52,849 nt of DNA. Source: an uncultured Bacteroidales bacterium (lineage in GTDB: Bacteria; Bacteroidota; Bacteroidia; Bacteroidales; UBA932). The DNA lies in assembly GCA_947630665.1 (NCBI GenBank), contig CANRID010000014.1, positions 1 to 52,849 of the forward strand. Direction: 5' to 3'. The notes under the pieces are model-generated. The model was not told the DNA's origin. It saw only the letters and a program-made list of their open reading frames with translations, and ran no database searches. The position numbers and the translations under genes were made by a program. Shown piece by piece: positions 17,438-25,524 of this stretch; within the stretch, counting starts at the first letter, position 1; every line of letters starts with the position of its first letter.

Positions 17438-18232
17438 TTATTTGCCGGAGATCGTTTCCGATACCAACCGGGTGAGTTCTGCGAATTGTTCTATCGACAA
17501 TTGTTCGGGACGCTTCTCTAAGAGGTCGTTCGCCGGGGCGGGGCGTCCGCATAGGAGGGGTTTGACGGAATTGCGGATAGTTTTGCGGCGCTGGTTGAAG
17601 GTGGTCTTGACTACCTGTTTGAAGAGTTTTTCATCGCAGCCGAGAGAGTCCCTGCCGTTTTTCCGGAGCCGGATAACAGCCGATTTTACTTTTGGCGGCG
17701 GCAGGAAAACGTGTTCGTCTACCGTAAAAAGATATTCGATATCGTACCAGGTCTGCAATAGTACGGAGAGGATTCCGTACGTTTTGGTTCCCGGTTGGCC
17801 GGCTAACCTTTCCGCCACCTCTTTCTGAAGCATGCAGACTATCTGGGGAATATGCTCTTTGTATTCGAGAATCCTGAAGAAAATCTGGGAGGAAATATTA
17901 TAAGGAAAGTTTCCGATTACGGAAAAGTCCCCGTCGAAAGTTTTGTCTAAGGGCATGGTCAGAAAATCCTGCTGCCGCAAGGTATATAAAAGTTGCGGGA
18001 ACGTTGCTTTCAGGCATTCGACCGATTCGGGATCTATTTCCGCCACCTGAAGTCTGATGCGCGGGTTTTCAAGCAGATATTTGGTGAGTACGCCGGTACC
18101 CGGTCCGATTTCCAGTACCTGGACGGGAACATCTCCTGCGGGCAGGAGCAGACTGTCGGTAATCTGGCGGGCGATAGATTCGTCTTTGAGAAAATGTTGT
18201 CCCAGCGCTTTTTTGGCTCTTACGTACATCAT
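17438..18232 (-). CDS. rsmA: 16S rRNA (adenine1518/1519-N6)-dimethyltransferase
   Basis: A 264-residue KsgA-family SAM-dependent enzyme that dimethylates two adjacent adenines in the helix-45 loop of 16S rRNA late in 30S assembly. Seen: KKALGQHFLKDES at the N-terminus, the SAM motif VLEIGPGTGVLTKYL, then VIGNFPYNISSQIFF, the NLPY-type catalytic motif with NFPY as is common in this family. I take the start at MMYVRAKK (18230-18232), because the reading frame upstream is not conserved-looking and would cross the aspS promoter. A TACCTTTG box ends 4 nt upstream, which again points to a leaderless transcript. It is divergent from aspS. Confidence 0.93.
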   Translation of the reverse strand: MMYVRAKKALGQHFLKDESIARQITDSLLLPAGDVPVQVLEIGPGTGVLTKYLLENPRIRLQVAEIDPESVECLKATFPQLLYTLRQQDFLTMPLDKTFDGDFSVIGNFPYNISSQIFFRILEYKEHIPQIVCMLQKEVAERLAGQPGTKTYGILSVLLQTWYDIEYLFTVDEHVFLPPPKVKSAVIRLRKNGRDSLGCDEKLFKQVVKTTFNQRRKTIRNSVKPLLCGRPAPANDLLEKRPEQLSIEQFAELTRLVSETISGK

Positions 18233-18236
18233 GCGG

Positions 18237-18244
18237 CAAAGGTA
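18237..18244 (-). promoter_or_regulatory. -7 box immediately before rsmA (probable leaderless start)
   Basis: TACCTTTG on the minus strand, with 4 nt between the box and the ATG at 18232 (7 nt to the second ATG). It decides the start of rsmA, since an upstream start would lie before the promoter. Confidence 0.6.
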
Positions 18245-18265
18245 AGGAAATAGTTCAAATTTTAT

Positions 18266-18273
18266 TAACTTTG
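18266..18273 (+). promoter_or_regulatory. -7 box for aspS operon
   Basis: TAACTTTG on the plus strand, 79 nt before the aspS ATG. The leader would start near 18279 and contain one copy of the TCCCGACAG motif (complement at 18310-18318). Confidence 0.55.
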
Positions 18274-18352
18274 TAAATTGTTCCGGCTTTAGCGGAGGGA
18301 AGATTGTTACTGTCGGGATAAGAAAGAGTAAGCAATTAATAATTAACATAAT

Positions 18353-20158
18353 ATGTACAGGACACATACTTGCGGCGAGCTACGCATTTCAAACGCAGGC
18401 CAGAGCGTGACCCTGGCCGGATGGGTACAAAGGGTACGTAAAATGGGAGGAATGACCTTTATCGATTTACGGGACCGTTACGGAATCACTCAATTGGTTG
18501 CAGATGAGAATGAGTCTAAAGAGGTGAAAGCCCAGGTGGAAAAATTGGGCAGAGAGTACGTGATACAGGCTTCGGGAGTGGTGACGGAACGGCAGAGTAA
18601 AAATCCGAAAATCGAAACCGGGGATATAGAGATAAGATTATCGGATATACGTATTCTGAATGCTTCGGCCGTGCCTCCGTTCACCATAGAAGACGAGTCG
18701 GACGGCGGCGAGGATCTGCGGGCCAGATACAGATATCTGGATCTGAGGAGAGGACCCCTTAAAAAGGCGCTCCTTCACCGGCACAAGATGGCCTGGGAGG
18801 TGAGAAATTATCTGAGCAGCATCGGGTTCTTGGAAATAGAAACCCCGTATCTGATCAAATCGACTCCCGAGGGGGCGAGGGATTTTGTGGTGCCTTCGAG
18901 GATGAATCCGGGACAGTTTTATGCGCTGCCTCAAAGTCCGCAGACTTTCAAGCAATTGCTGATGGTGGCCGGTTATGATAAGTATTTCCAGATAGTCAGA
19001 TGTTTCCGGGATGAGGATTTAAGGGCGGACCGCCAGCCGGAATTTACGCAGATCGACTGCGAGATGTCTTTTGTGGAGCGCGATGATGTATTGGATACTT
19101 TCGAAGGGCTTATAAAGTCCCTTTTTAAAAATGTGTTGGGGAAAGAATTCGGTGAACCGTTCCCGCGTATGTCTTATGCGGATGCAATGGAATATTACGG
19201 GTCGGACAAACCGGATATACGGTTCGGCATGAAGATAAACGATGTTACCGCGAAAGTGCAGGGAAAGAATTTTTCCGTATTCGATTCCGCAGAGTATGCG
19301 GGAGCTATCTGCGTTCCGGGTTGTGCGGGATATACCCGCAAGCAGATCGACGAGTTGACCGAGTGGGTGAAAAGACCTCAGGTGGGAGCGAAAGGGCTGA
19401 TCTGGATCCGGAATGCGAAGGAGGGAATCAAATCTTCCATCGATAAATTCTTTACGCCAGAGGAACTGTCGGCTTTGGCGCAGGGGATGGGAGCTCTGCC
19501 GGGCGACCTGATTCTGATTATGGCGGGCGGGAAAAAGAAAACCCGTACGGCATTGGGCGCTTTGCGCTTGGAGATGGGGAACCGGCTCGGACTGAGAAAG
19601 AACGATGTATTCGCGCCGCTTTGGGTGTGCGATTTCCCGTTGTTGGAATGGGATGATGAGACCGGACGGTTTTATGCTATGCACCATCCGTTTACTGCTC
19701 CCAAACCGGAAGATATGGATAAATTTTTCAGCGATAAGAAGGAGGATCTGGAACAGGTTAACGCCAATGCTTACGATTTCGTGCTGAACGGAACGGAGGT
19801 GGGCGGCGGTTCCATCCGGATTCACGATGCCAAAGTCCAGGAGCGGATGTTCCAAGTGCTGGGGCTTACCCGGGAGGATGCGGATTACAAGTTCGGATTT
19901 ATTATCAATGCTTTCAAATTCGGCGCTCCGCCACACGGAGGCATCGCTTTCGGGTTCGACCGGTTCTGCGCGCTTTTCGACGGACAGGAGACCATCCGGG
20001 ATTATATCGCTTTCCCTAAAAACAATAACGGCCGGGATGTGATGTTGGATGCTCCTTCCTATATAGAGAAGGAACAGATGGACGAATTGTTTATCAAGAG
20101 CACGGCTCCGGCGGCTTCCACTGCTCCGGCGGCTTCGGCGGAAGAAGGAAAAAATTAG
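18353..20158 (+). CDS. aspS: Aspartyl-tRNA synthetase
   Basis: A 601-residue class II synthetase of bacterial type. The order is an N-terminal OB-fold anticodon-binding domain (about 1-110, [20 protein letters not shown]), the catalytic core with motif 2 ([20 protein letters not shown] near 218), the bacterial-specific GAD insertion (about 290-420), and motif 3 ([15 protein letters not shown]). The protein ends in an Ala/Pro/Ser-rich tail with two APAAS repeats and Glu/Lys residues, absent from typical AspRS and probably disordered. YqeY follows 27 nt later on the same strand. Whether it is discriminating (tRNA-Asp only) cannot be read from sequence alone. Confidence 0.96.
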   Translation: MYRTHTCGELRISNAGQSVTLAGWVQRVRKMGGMTFIDLRDRYGITQLVADENESKEVKAQVEKLGREYVIQASGVVTERQSKNPKIETGDIEIRLSDIRILNASAVPPFTIEDESDGGEDLRARYRYLDLRRGPLKKALLHRHKMAWEVRNYLSSIGFLEIETPYLIKSTPEGARDFVVPSRMNPGQFYALPQSPQTFKQLLMVAGYDKYFQIVRCFRDEDLRADRQPEFTQIDCEMSFVERDDVLDTFEGLIKSLFKNVLGKEFGEPFPRMSYADAMEYYGSDKPDIRFGMKINDVTAKVQGKNFSVFDSAEYAGAICVPGCAGYTRKQIDELTEWVKRPQVGAKGLIWIRNAKEGIKSSIDKFFTPEELSALAQGMGALPGDLILIMAGGKKKTRTALGALRLEMGNRLGLRKNDVFAPLWVCDFPLLEWDDETGRFYAMHHPFTAPKPEDMDKFFSDKKEDLEQVNANAYDFVLNGTEVGGGSIRIHDAKVQERMFQVLGLTREDADYKFGFIINAFKFGAPPHGGIAFGFDRFCALFDGQETIRDYIAFPKNNNGRDVMLDAPSYIEKEQMDELFIKSTAPAASTAPAASAEEGKN

Positions 20159-20185
20159 AAAAACCGATATTAAAAAGAGAAGATC

Positions 20186-20635
20186 ATGAGTTTGGAGACG
20201 CAAATACAACAGGACATAAAATCTGCCATGTTGGCTAAAGAGAAAACCCGGCTGGAATCTCTCCGGGCGGTAAAGGCGGCCATCCTTTTGGCAAAAACCG
20301 CAGACGGTTCCGAAACCATTGCCGATGAAGCGGTGGTGAAGATCATCCAGAAATTGGTAAAACAACGGAAAGAGACGGCTCAGATATACCGTCAGCAAAA
20401 CCGTCCGGAATTGGCTGACAACGAATTGGCGGAGGCCTCGTATATGGAAGTCTATCTTCCTGCGCAGCTTTCCGAAGCGGAGCTGGAGGCGGAATTGAAA
20501 AAGATCATCGCCCGGGTGGGCGCTACACAGCCTTCCGAAATGGGAAAGGTCATGGGTGCGGCTACCAAGGAACTGGCCGGCAAGGCGGACGGCAAAATGA
20601 TTTCGGCATTGGTAAAGAAACTGCTGGCTTCTTAG
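20186..20635 (+). CDS. yqeY: GatB/YqeY domain protein
   Basis: A 149-residue YqeY protein: an all-helical domain related to the tail of the GatB amidotransferase subunit, thought to bind tRNA. The seen hallmarks are LRAVKAAILLAK near residue 27, VVKIIQKLVKQRKETAQIY, the EVYLPAQLSEAEL segment and the end GKMISALVKKLL. Standing alone in the genome it has been linked to transamidation, but its function is not settled. It is placed between aspS and an amidohydrolase and follows aspS directly, which is consistent with Asp-tRNA metabolism. Confidence 0.9.
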   Translation: MSLETQIQQDIKSAMLAKEKTRLESLRAVKAAILLAKTADGSETIADEAVVKIIQKLVKQRKETAQIYRQQNRPELADNELAEASYMEVYLPAQLSEAELEAELKKIIARVGATQPSEMGKVMGAATKELAGKADGKMISALVKKLLAS

Positions 20636-20667
20636 CCCCCGGCGCTCCCGATGCCGGATTTAAAAAT

Positions 20668-21978
20668 ATGTCCATGCTTATTTATAATGTAACGGCGGTT
20701 CCTATGGACGGGAGCCGCACGGTGCTTCCGGAGGCCTATGTAATAACGGAAGGGTCCGTAATCCGGGAGGTGGGAACGGGAACGCCCCCTGCATTCGAAG
20801 GCAGGCGGATCGACGGTAAGGGCGGTATTCTTATGCCCGGGCTGATTAACGCCCATACCCATTTGCCTATGATTCTTATGCGCGGCTACGGGGACGGCCA
20901 TGATCTTCAGGAATGGCTGACCCGGTATATTTTCCCCGTAGAGGATAAATGGGATTCCCGTGCGGTTCGTGCCGCCACCGGACTGGCTTTATGCGATCTT
21001 ATCTCTTGCGGGGTAACTACCGTAGCCGACATGTATTATTTTTGCGAAGACATCGCTGCGGAAACGGCTGCTTCCGGACTGAATGCGAATCTGTCCCGGA
21101 GCATTACCATATTCGATGCGGCCGGCTATGATTTTAAGACGCATCCTTCGTGCCGGCAGGCCCGCGAGTTGGCGGAAAAGTGGCACGGATACAATGGCGG
21201 GCAGATTTTGACGGATGTTTCCATTCATGCGGAATATACTTCTTTTGCGTGTCCCTCTTTGTGGAAAGATTTGTCGGGCTATGCAAAGGAAAACGGATTG
21301 GGGATGCAGGTGCATATATCGGAGACCCGGAAGGAACATGAAGAATGCCTGTCCCGATGGAATAAGACTCCTGTGGGGATTCTGAACGAATACGGAGTAT
21401 GGGATGTGCGTTCCGTAGCGGCTCATTGCGTCTGGGTTACGCCGTCGGACCGGGAGCTGATGGCGGAAAAAGGGGTGTCCGTTGCCCATAATCCGATATC
21501 GAATCTCAAACTCGGGTCCGGAATCGCTCCCGTACCGGAGTTTATGGAGGCCGGAATAAATGTCTGCTTGGGGACGGACAGCGTCAGTTCCAATAACAGC
21601 CATGATTTGTTCGAGGAGATAAAAGCGGCCGTATTGCTGCAAACCGGGACCCGGTGCGATCCTTTGGCCCTTTCCGCCTGGGATGCTTTGGAAATGGCTA
21701 CCGTGAACGGTGCGCGGGCTTTGGGGAGGAATACGGGACGCATTCAGGCGGGATGCGATGCGGATCTTGTTTTATTGGATCCGGAGGCTGTGAATCTGAC
21801 TCCCTGCCATGACGTCGCTTCTAATCTGGTTTATTCGGCCCGGGGTTCCAATGTGGTCATGACTGTTGCGCGGGGGAAAATCCTGTATGAAAGAGGCCGT
21901 TTCTTTACGATAGACCTTCAGCGGGTGAAAAAGGAGGTGACGGAATACGCGCTGCCGCTTCTTTTCGGAAAAGGTTGA
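20668..21978 (+). CDS. mtaD: MtaD-type methylthioadenosine/S-adenosylhomocysteine deaminase
   Basis: A 436-residue amidohydrolase of the AtzA/TrzN-MtaD group, a metal-dependent TIM barrel. Metal and substrate ligands seen: NAHTHLPM near residue 66 (HxH), the second-metal His in VHISET, HCVW, and the Asp of GTDSVSSNN. The latter with SHDLFEEIKAAVLLQ matches deaminases of SAH and methylthioadenosine. Other amidohydrolases of this group deaminate different purine nucleosides or chlorohydrolyse triazines, so the exact substrate is inference. The second Met (20674) is an alternative start. It lies 32 nt after yqeY and is convergent with mutY. Confidence 0.82.
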   Translation: MSMLIYNVTAVPMDGSRTVLPEAYVITEGSVIREVGTGTPPAFEGRRIDGKGGILMPGLINAHTHLPMILMRGYGDGHDLQEWLTRYIFPVEDKWDSRAVRAATGLALCDLISCGVTTVADMYYFCEDIAAETAASGLNANLSRSITIFDAAGYDFKTHPSCRQARELAEKWHGYNGGQILTDVSIHAEYTSFACPSLWKDLSGYAKENGLGMQVHISETRKEHEECLSRWNKTPVGILNEYGVWDVRSVAAHCVWVTPSDRELMAEKGVSVAHNPISNLKLGSGIAPVPEFMEAGINVCLGTDSVSSNNSHDLFEEIKAAVLLQTGTRCDPLALSAWDALEMATVNGARALGRNTGRIQAGCDADLVLLDPEAVNLTPCHDVASNLVYSARGSNVVMTVARGKILYERGRFFTIDLQRVKKEVTEYALPLLFGKG

Positions 21979-22055
21979 ATCGGCGGATACGGGCATCATC
22001 CGATGAACATTATCTGATGCGCGGTTGGTCCGGCCAGCATTTAAAATGAACTATG

Positions 22056-23354
22056 TTATAACGGTAGAGTCCCGACAGTGTATTCCAAATAGGATTCGAT
22101 CAGGCGGGGAACCGGGTAATCCTTTATCTTGTTTTCCGGAATTACGATGTATTTCGTTGCGGCAGAGGGGTTCGCATATTCAGGCGGAGTCGGCTCTCCC
22201 AAGACGTTGCCGGTTGCGGCTGTCGCTGCTGCCGTTGCTGCCGCCTCTCCCAAGACGTTACCGGTTGCGGCTGTCGTTGTTGCCGTTGCAGCCGCCTCCC
22301 CCTGCATGCTGCAGGGGGAAAGCCGAAGGCTTTCCATTTCGTGGAAAACCGGGTGGATGATCCGGTGCGAAAGCAGATGGTCGGGCATGGGAAGGGTCCG
22401 GAGCCGTTTCAGCCGGCCCGTTTCCCGTATCAGCTCCCGGTATTCCGGAAGGGCTTCGATTTCGGCGAAAGTTGCGGGCCCCGGAGTCTCGATGAGGGGA
22501 AACTCATACAGATTCTGCCAGATATCTTTTTCCGTGCGTTTGTGCAGCAGGATATTTCCCCCGCACCGGATATGGAAATAATTGAAAAACCTTTCCTTGA
22601 CGGCCGTCTTTCCTTTTTTGACGGGAAGGGATTCCACCCGGTTTTCCCGAAAGGCGGCGCATCGGTCTGTAAAAGGACATACGGGACAACGCGGCGATTG
22701 CGGCACGCACTGGATGGCTCCGAAGTCCATAATGGCTTGATTATAATCGTCGGGAAAATTTTTATCCAGCAGCTCTTCCGCTATGGCGGTAAAATATTTT
22801 TTCGCCTGCGGACTGTCTGCCGGCATTCCGATTCCTAAAATTCTGGCGAGTATCCGGTACACGTTTCCGTCCAGCACTGCGTACGGCGCCCGGTAAGCAA
22901 AAGAACAGATGGCCGCTGCCGTGTACTCCCCCACGCCTTTTAAGGAAAGTACATCGCGGTAATCTGTCGGAAAGACCCCGCCGAAACGTTCCATGATATT
23001 TTTTGCCGCCGCATGCAGATTCCGGGCGCGGCTGTAATATCCCAATCCCTGCCAGTAGTTCATTACCTCGTCTTCGGACGCATGCGCCAGGGAAGCCACA
23101 TCCGGAAACCGTTCCGTGAACCGGTTGTAATATTCAAGTCCCTGCGCGACCCGCGTCTGTTGCAGAATGATCTCGGATATCCAGATCCTGTACGGGTCGG
23201 TAGTCTCTCTCCAGGGCAAATTCCTTTTATGTACCGCATACCATTCCAACAGCCGGGCGGCAAACTCTCCGGCAAACTCTCTCGAAATTCCGGTTCTATT
23301 CTCCGTCCCCGGTTCCGGGATCTCCTTCTGTTGTTTCTTTTTTCCTTTTTTCAT
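22056..23354 (-). CDS. mutY: Adenine DNA glycosylase with repetitive insertion
   Basis: A 432-residue A/G-specific glycosylase that removes adenine opposite 8-oxoguanine. The helix-hairpin-helix is LKGVGEYTAAAICSF, with the catalytic Asp in VLDGNVYRILARIL. The Fe-S loop has the C-x6-C-x2-C-x5-C spacing (CVPQSPRCPVCPFTDRC). The C-terminal NUDT1-like recognition domain starts near residue 265. It is interrupted (about 22150-22315) by an Ala/Thr-rich insertion with two 17-residue repeats containing GNVLGEAAATA, after which the normal end resumes (PVPRLIESYLEYTVG). The insertion lies near the end of the OG-recognition domain. The gene is the last of the S46-mrp-Smr-mutY run; the upstream gene ends 12 bp away. 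Confidence 0.93.
   Translation of the reverse strand: MKKGKKKQQKEIPEPGTENRTGISREFAGEFAARLLEWYAVHKRNLPWRETTDPYRIWISEIILQQTRVAQGLEYYNRFTERFPDVASLAHASEDEVMNYWQGLGYYSRARNLHAAAKNIMERFGGVFPTDYRDVLSLKGVGEYTAAAICSFAYRAPYAVLDGNVYRILARILGIGMPADSPQAKKYFTAIAEELLDKNFPDDYNQAIMDFGAIQCVPQSPRCPVCPFTDRCAAFRENRVESLPVKKGKTAVKERFFNYFHIRCGGNILLHKRTEKDIWQNLYEFPLIETPGPATFAEIEALPEYRELIRETGRLKRLRTLPMPDHLLSHRIIHPVFHEMESLRLSPCSMQGEAAATATTTAATGNVLGEAAATAAATAATGNVLGEPTPPEYANPSAATKYIVIPENKIKDYPVPRLIESYLEYTVGTLPL
22195..22296. repeat. 51-bp tandem repeat (two copies) in mutY
   Basis: Two near-identical 51-bp units lie at 22195-22245 and 22246-22296, anchored by CAAGACGTT at 22200 and 22251. They encode two 17-residue repeats in frame. 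Directly next to them is the palindrome CCCCCTGCATGCTGCAGGGGG written in two halves (CCCCTGCA, TGCAGGGG; about 22300-22318) followed by GAAAGCC/GGCTTTC. The cluster could form hairpins and vary in copy number by slippage. Confidence 0.8.
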
Positions 23355-23366
23355 TTTGCAAGACGC

Positions 23367-24419
23367 TTACCGGATAGTAACCATCGTAGCTCCGAAGCCG
23401 TATTCCTTAAAAGAGGTGTCCTGCCAGGTGCAGCGGCTGTATTTTGTCCTTAACTCTTTCAGAATGGCGGCTCTGAGGACGCCGTCGCCTTTGCCGTGGA
23501 TGAAAATCAGTTTCGTCCCCCGCCTGTTGAGATATGCCGTCATGGCTTCATTGAATTTTTCTATTTGATAATTCAATATATCACCGTTGCTCATGCCTGA
23601 GGTGGTATCTAACAGTTCGTGCGCGTGAAGATCTATCTCTATCGTCTCCGCTTCTTTTCTGGAGCCTCTGCTTCCGCTGTCCTTTTTCCTGACGCCCGGC
23701 CCGGCGGCCGCTTCGTCTTCTCCGGCCGCTGCGTGTGCGGATTCTCCCGTCTGCGGCTTGCCGGCATCCGTCTGGAATTTTTTGAGCAGCTCTTTTTTCA
23801 ATGCGGAGTCGCGCATCTCCAAGTATCCCGACAAATTCTCTTCTTTCGTTTCATCGGCAATGACGATTGCATATCCTTTGCCGGGAATATATTCGTTTTC
23901 CTTAAAGTAATTCTCTTTCAGCAGGTTTACGGGATCTAACATGAATCCCGCCTCGATGACCGGTTTCAGTTTCCCCGGCTTGTCTTTTTTAAACGGCAGT
24001 ATCCGCAAAAGCGTTTTTTTAGAGAACCCGTTCAGTTCCTTGCTCCCGAATTTGAAAAGAGATTTCCTTTCAAAGGGAAGCACCGGCCCCGCGAAACGGG
24101 TAAAATATTCCTCCTCGTTCCGGACGAGGTAAGTGGCGAGCAAATGATAATTGTCTGCATTGGCCAGCATACATTCGAATTCCTCTCCCGTCCGGGTATA
24201 AATCAAGGCGATTTTCAATTTATCCCCGCCGGACGACTGAATCGCGGGGGCGTCCGGTTCAGACGGACTCCCCGCAGACACTACTACGCATTCCTTCCGG
24301 GATACGGGAATTTCGAATCCGTCTTCGTCTTCCACTATCGCCCGGTCCTTTTTATCGAATCCTACGATAATTCCTCCCCCGGTCTGATTGAGAAACCGGA
24401 CTTTATCTCCTATGTGCAT
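23367..24419 (-). CDS. DUF2027 protein with C-terminal Smr domain
   Basis: A 350-residue protein. The N-terminus (MHIGDKVRFLNQTGGGIIVG) is a DUF2027-type small beta-barrel, and the C-terminus from about residue 265 is a Smr domain with IEIDLHAHELLD, LIFIHGKGDGVLR and GFGATMVTI. The Smr domain of MutS2 is a nicking endonuclease. A Lys/Glu/Ala-rich linker precedes it. MutS2 is thus replaced by a free-standing Smr protein, typical of Bacteroidota. It sits between mrp and mutY, 12 bp from mutY, but whether it works in mismatch or recombination control is not shown. Confidence 0.84.
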   Translation of the reverse strand: MHIGDKVRFLNQTGGGIIVGFDKKDRAIVEDEDGFEIPVSRKECVVVSAGSPSEPDAPAIQSSGGDKLKIALIYTRTGEEFECMLANADNYHLLATYLVRNEEEYFTRFAGPVLPFERKSLFKFGSKELNGFSKKTLLRILPFKKDKPGKLKPVIEAGFMLDPVNLLKENYFKENEYIPGKGYAIVIADETKEENLSGYLEMRDSALKKELLKKFQTDAGKPQTGESAHAAAGEDEAAAGPGVRKKDSGSRGSRKEAETIEIDLHAHELLDTTSGMSNGDILNYQIEKFNEAMTAYLNRRGTKLIFIHGKGDGVLRAAILKELRTKYSRCTWQDTSFKEYGFGATMVTIR

Positions 24420-24448
24420 GTCTCGATTCCGCTTTTTACGATTTCTAT

Positions 24449-25513
24449 TTATTTTACGATCAAGGCCTGTGCCGCCTGCCGGAAAGCATCGTATGTCGGC
24501 CCGTCATTGACGGCCTCCGGGACACCTTCGTCTCCGCTTTCGCGTATGCTTTGCACCAACGGGATCTGGCCCAGCAGCGGCACGCCGTATTTTTCCGACA
24601 TGGTCCGACAGCCTTCCTTGCCGAAGATATAATATTTATGATCGGGAAGTTCCGCCGGGGTGAACCAGGCCATATTTTCCACTATTCCGTAAATGGGCTT
24701 GGCGATATCCTTATTCCGGAACATGTTGATTCCCTTTTCCACATCGGCCAATGCCACGGCCTGCGGCGTACTTACCACTATGGCTCCCGACAGCGGGATA
24801 TCGTGGACTAAGCTGATATGGATATCTCCCGTCCCGGGAGGAAGGTCGATCAGCAGAAAATCCAGCTCGCCCCATTTTACTTGGAGAATCATTTGACGCA
24901 GCGCATTGCAGGCCATCGGACCGCGCCAGATCAACGCCTGGTCGGGCGGGGCGAAATATCCGATGGACATCCATTTTACTCCGTATTTCTCTATGGGCAG
25001 GATAAGTTCCATGGCCGGCTGCCCGTCGGGACCTTCCGAGATCTCCACATCCGGCACCTGTCCTTCCGTTCCGGTCATCTTGGGTACGGAGGGGCCGTAT
25101 ACGTCTGCATCGGCCAGCCCCGTCTTATATCCCATGCGGGCTAAGGTAACGGCTAAATTGACCGCTACGGTGGATTTGCCTACCCCGCCTTTTCCGGAAG
25201 CTACGGCAATAATCTTTCCGATATGCGCCAGTTGGTCCTCTCCTAAATCCTGTACGTTCTTCCCCCCGGTTTTTTTGCTCCTTACCAGTTCCAGAATGTT
25301 TACCCGGATGCCGGGCCATGCGGCGGTCAGAGCCGCTTCGGCCGCCTTCTTGATACTGCCGCTAAGAGCGTCGGGGGAAGGAAAAACCAACTTGAACTTG
25401 ATTTGTCCGGCTTCCGCCTTAATATCCTCCACCATGCCCAAGGTAATGATATCCTTGTCTTTGGCCGGATGGATAACAGTGGATAATACTTTTTGTATAT
25501 CGCTTATGGTCAT
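24449..25513 (-). CDS. mrp: Mrp/ApbC-type Fe-S cluster carrier ATPase
   Basis: A 354-residue ParA-like P-loop ATPase. An N-terminal DUF59 (MIP18) domain covers about residues 1-85. The deviant Walker A is KGGVGKSTVAVNLA near 95, followed by GLADADVYGPSVPKM, and then LLIDLPPGTGD. It assembles or carries [4Fe-4S] clusters. The C-terminal CxxC that bridges the cluster in enterobacterial homologues is absent: the equivalent segment reads VENMAWFTPAELPDHKYY. Cluster ligation, if it happens, must differ. MutY, an Fe-S enzyme, is two genes downstream in the same run, a suggestive pairing. Confidence 0.9.
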   Translation of the reverse strand: MTISDIQKVLSTVIHPAKDKDIITLGMVEDIKAEAGQIKFKLVFPSPDALSGSIKKAAEAALTAAWPGIRVNILELVRSKKTGGKNVQDLGEDQLAHIGKIIAVASGKGGVGKSTVAVNLAVTLARMGYKTGLADADVYGPSVPKMTGTEGQVPDVEISEGPDGQPAMELILPIEKYGVKWMSIGYFAPPDQALIWRGPMACNALRQMILQVKWGELDFLLIDLPPGTGDIHISLVHDIPLSGAIVVSTPQAVALADVEKGINMFRNKDIAKPIYGIVENMAWFTPAELPDHKYYIFGKEGCRTMSEKYGVPLLGQIPLVQSIRESGDEGVPEAVNDGPTYDAFRQAAQALIVK

Positions 25514-25524
25514 TGTCTTATTTC

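Noticed and set aside
18233..18367. Upstream 45-codon extension of rsmA
   Set aside because: It runs across the -7 boxes of rsmA and aspS and does not resemble the family N-terminus, which starts near the RAKKALGQHF segment.
19019..20398. 459-residue minus-strand frame across aspS and yqeY
   Set aside because: Long, but antisense to well-supported aspS and yqeY with no domain. It is a composition-driven shadow.
22300..22345. Palindromic CTGCAGGGG block as an insertion-sequence end
   Set aside because: It lies in frame within mutY, with no transposase or second terminal repeat; it fits a slippage-prone low-complexity insert.
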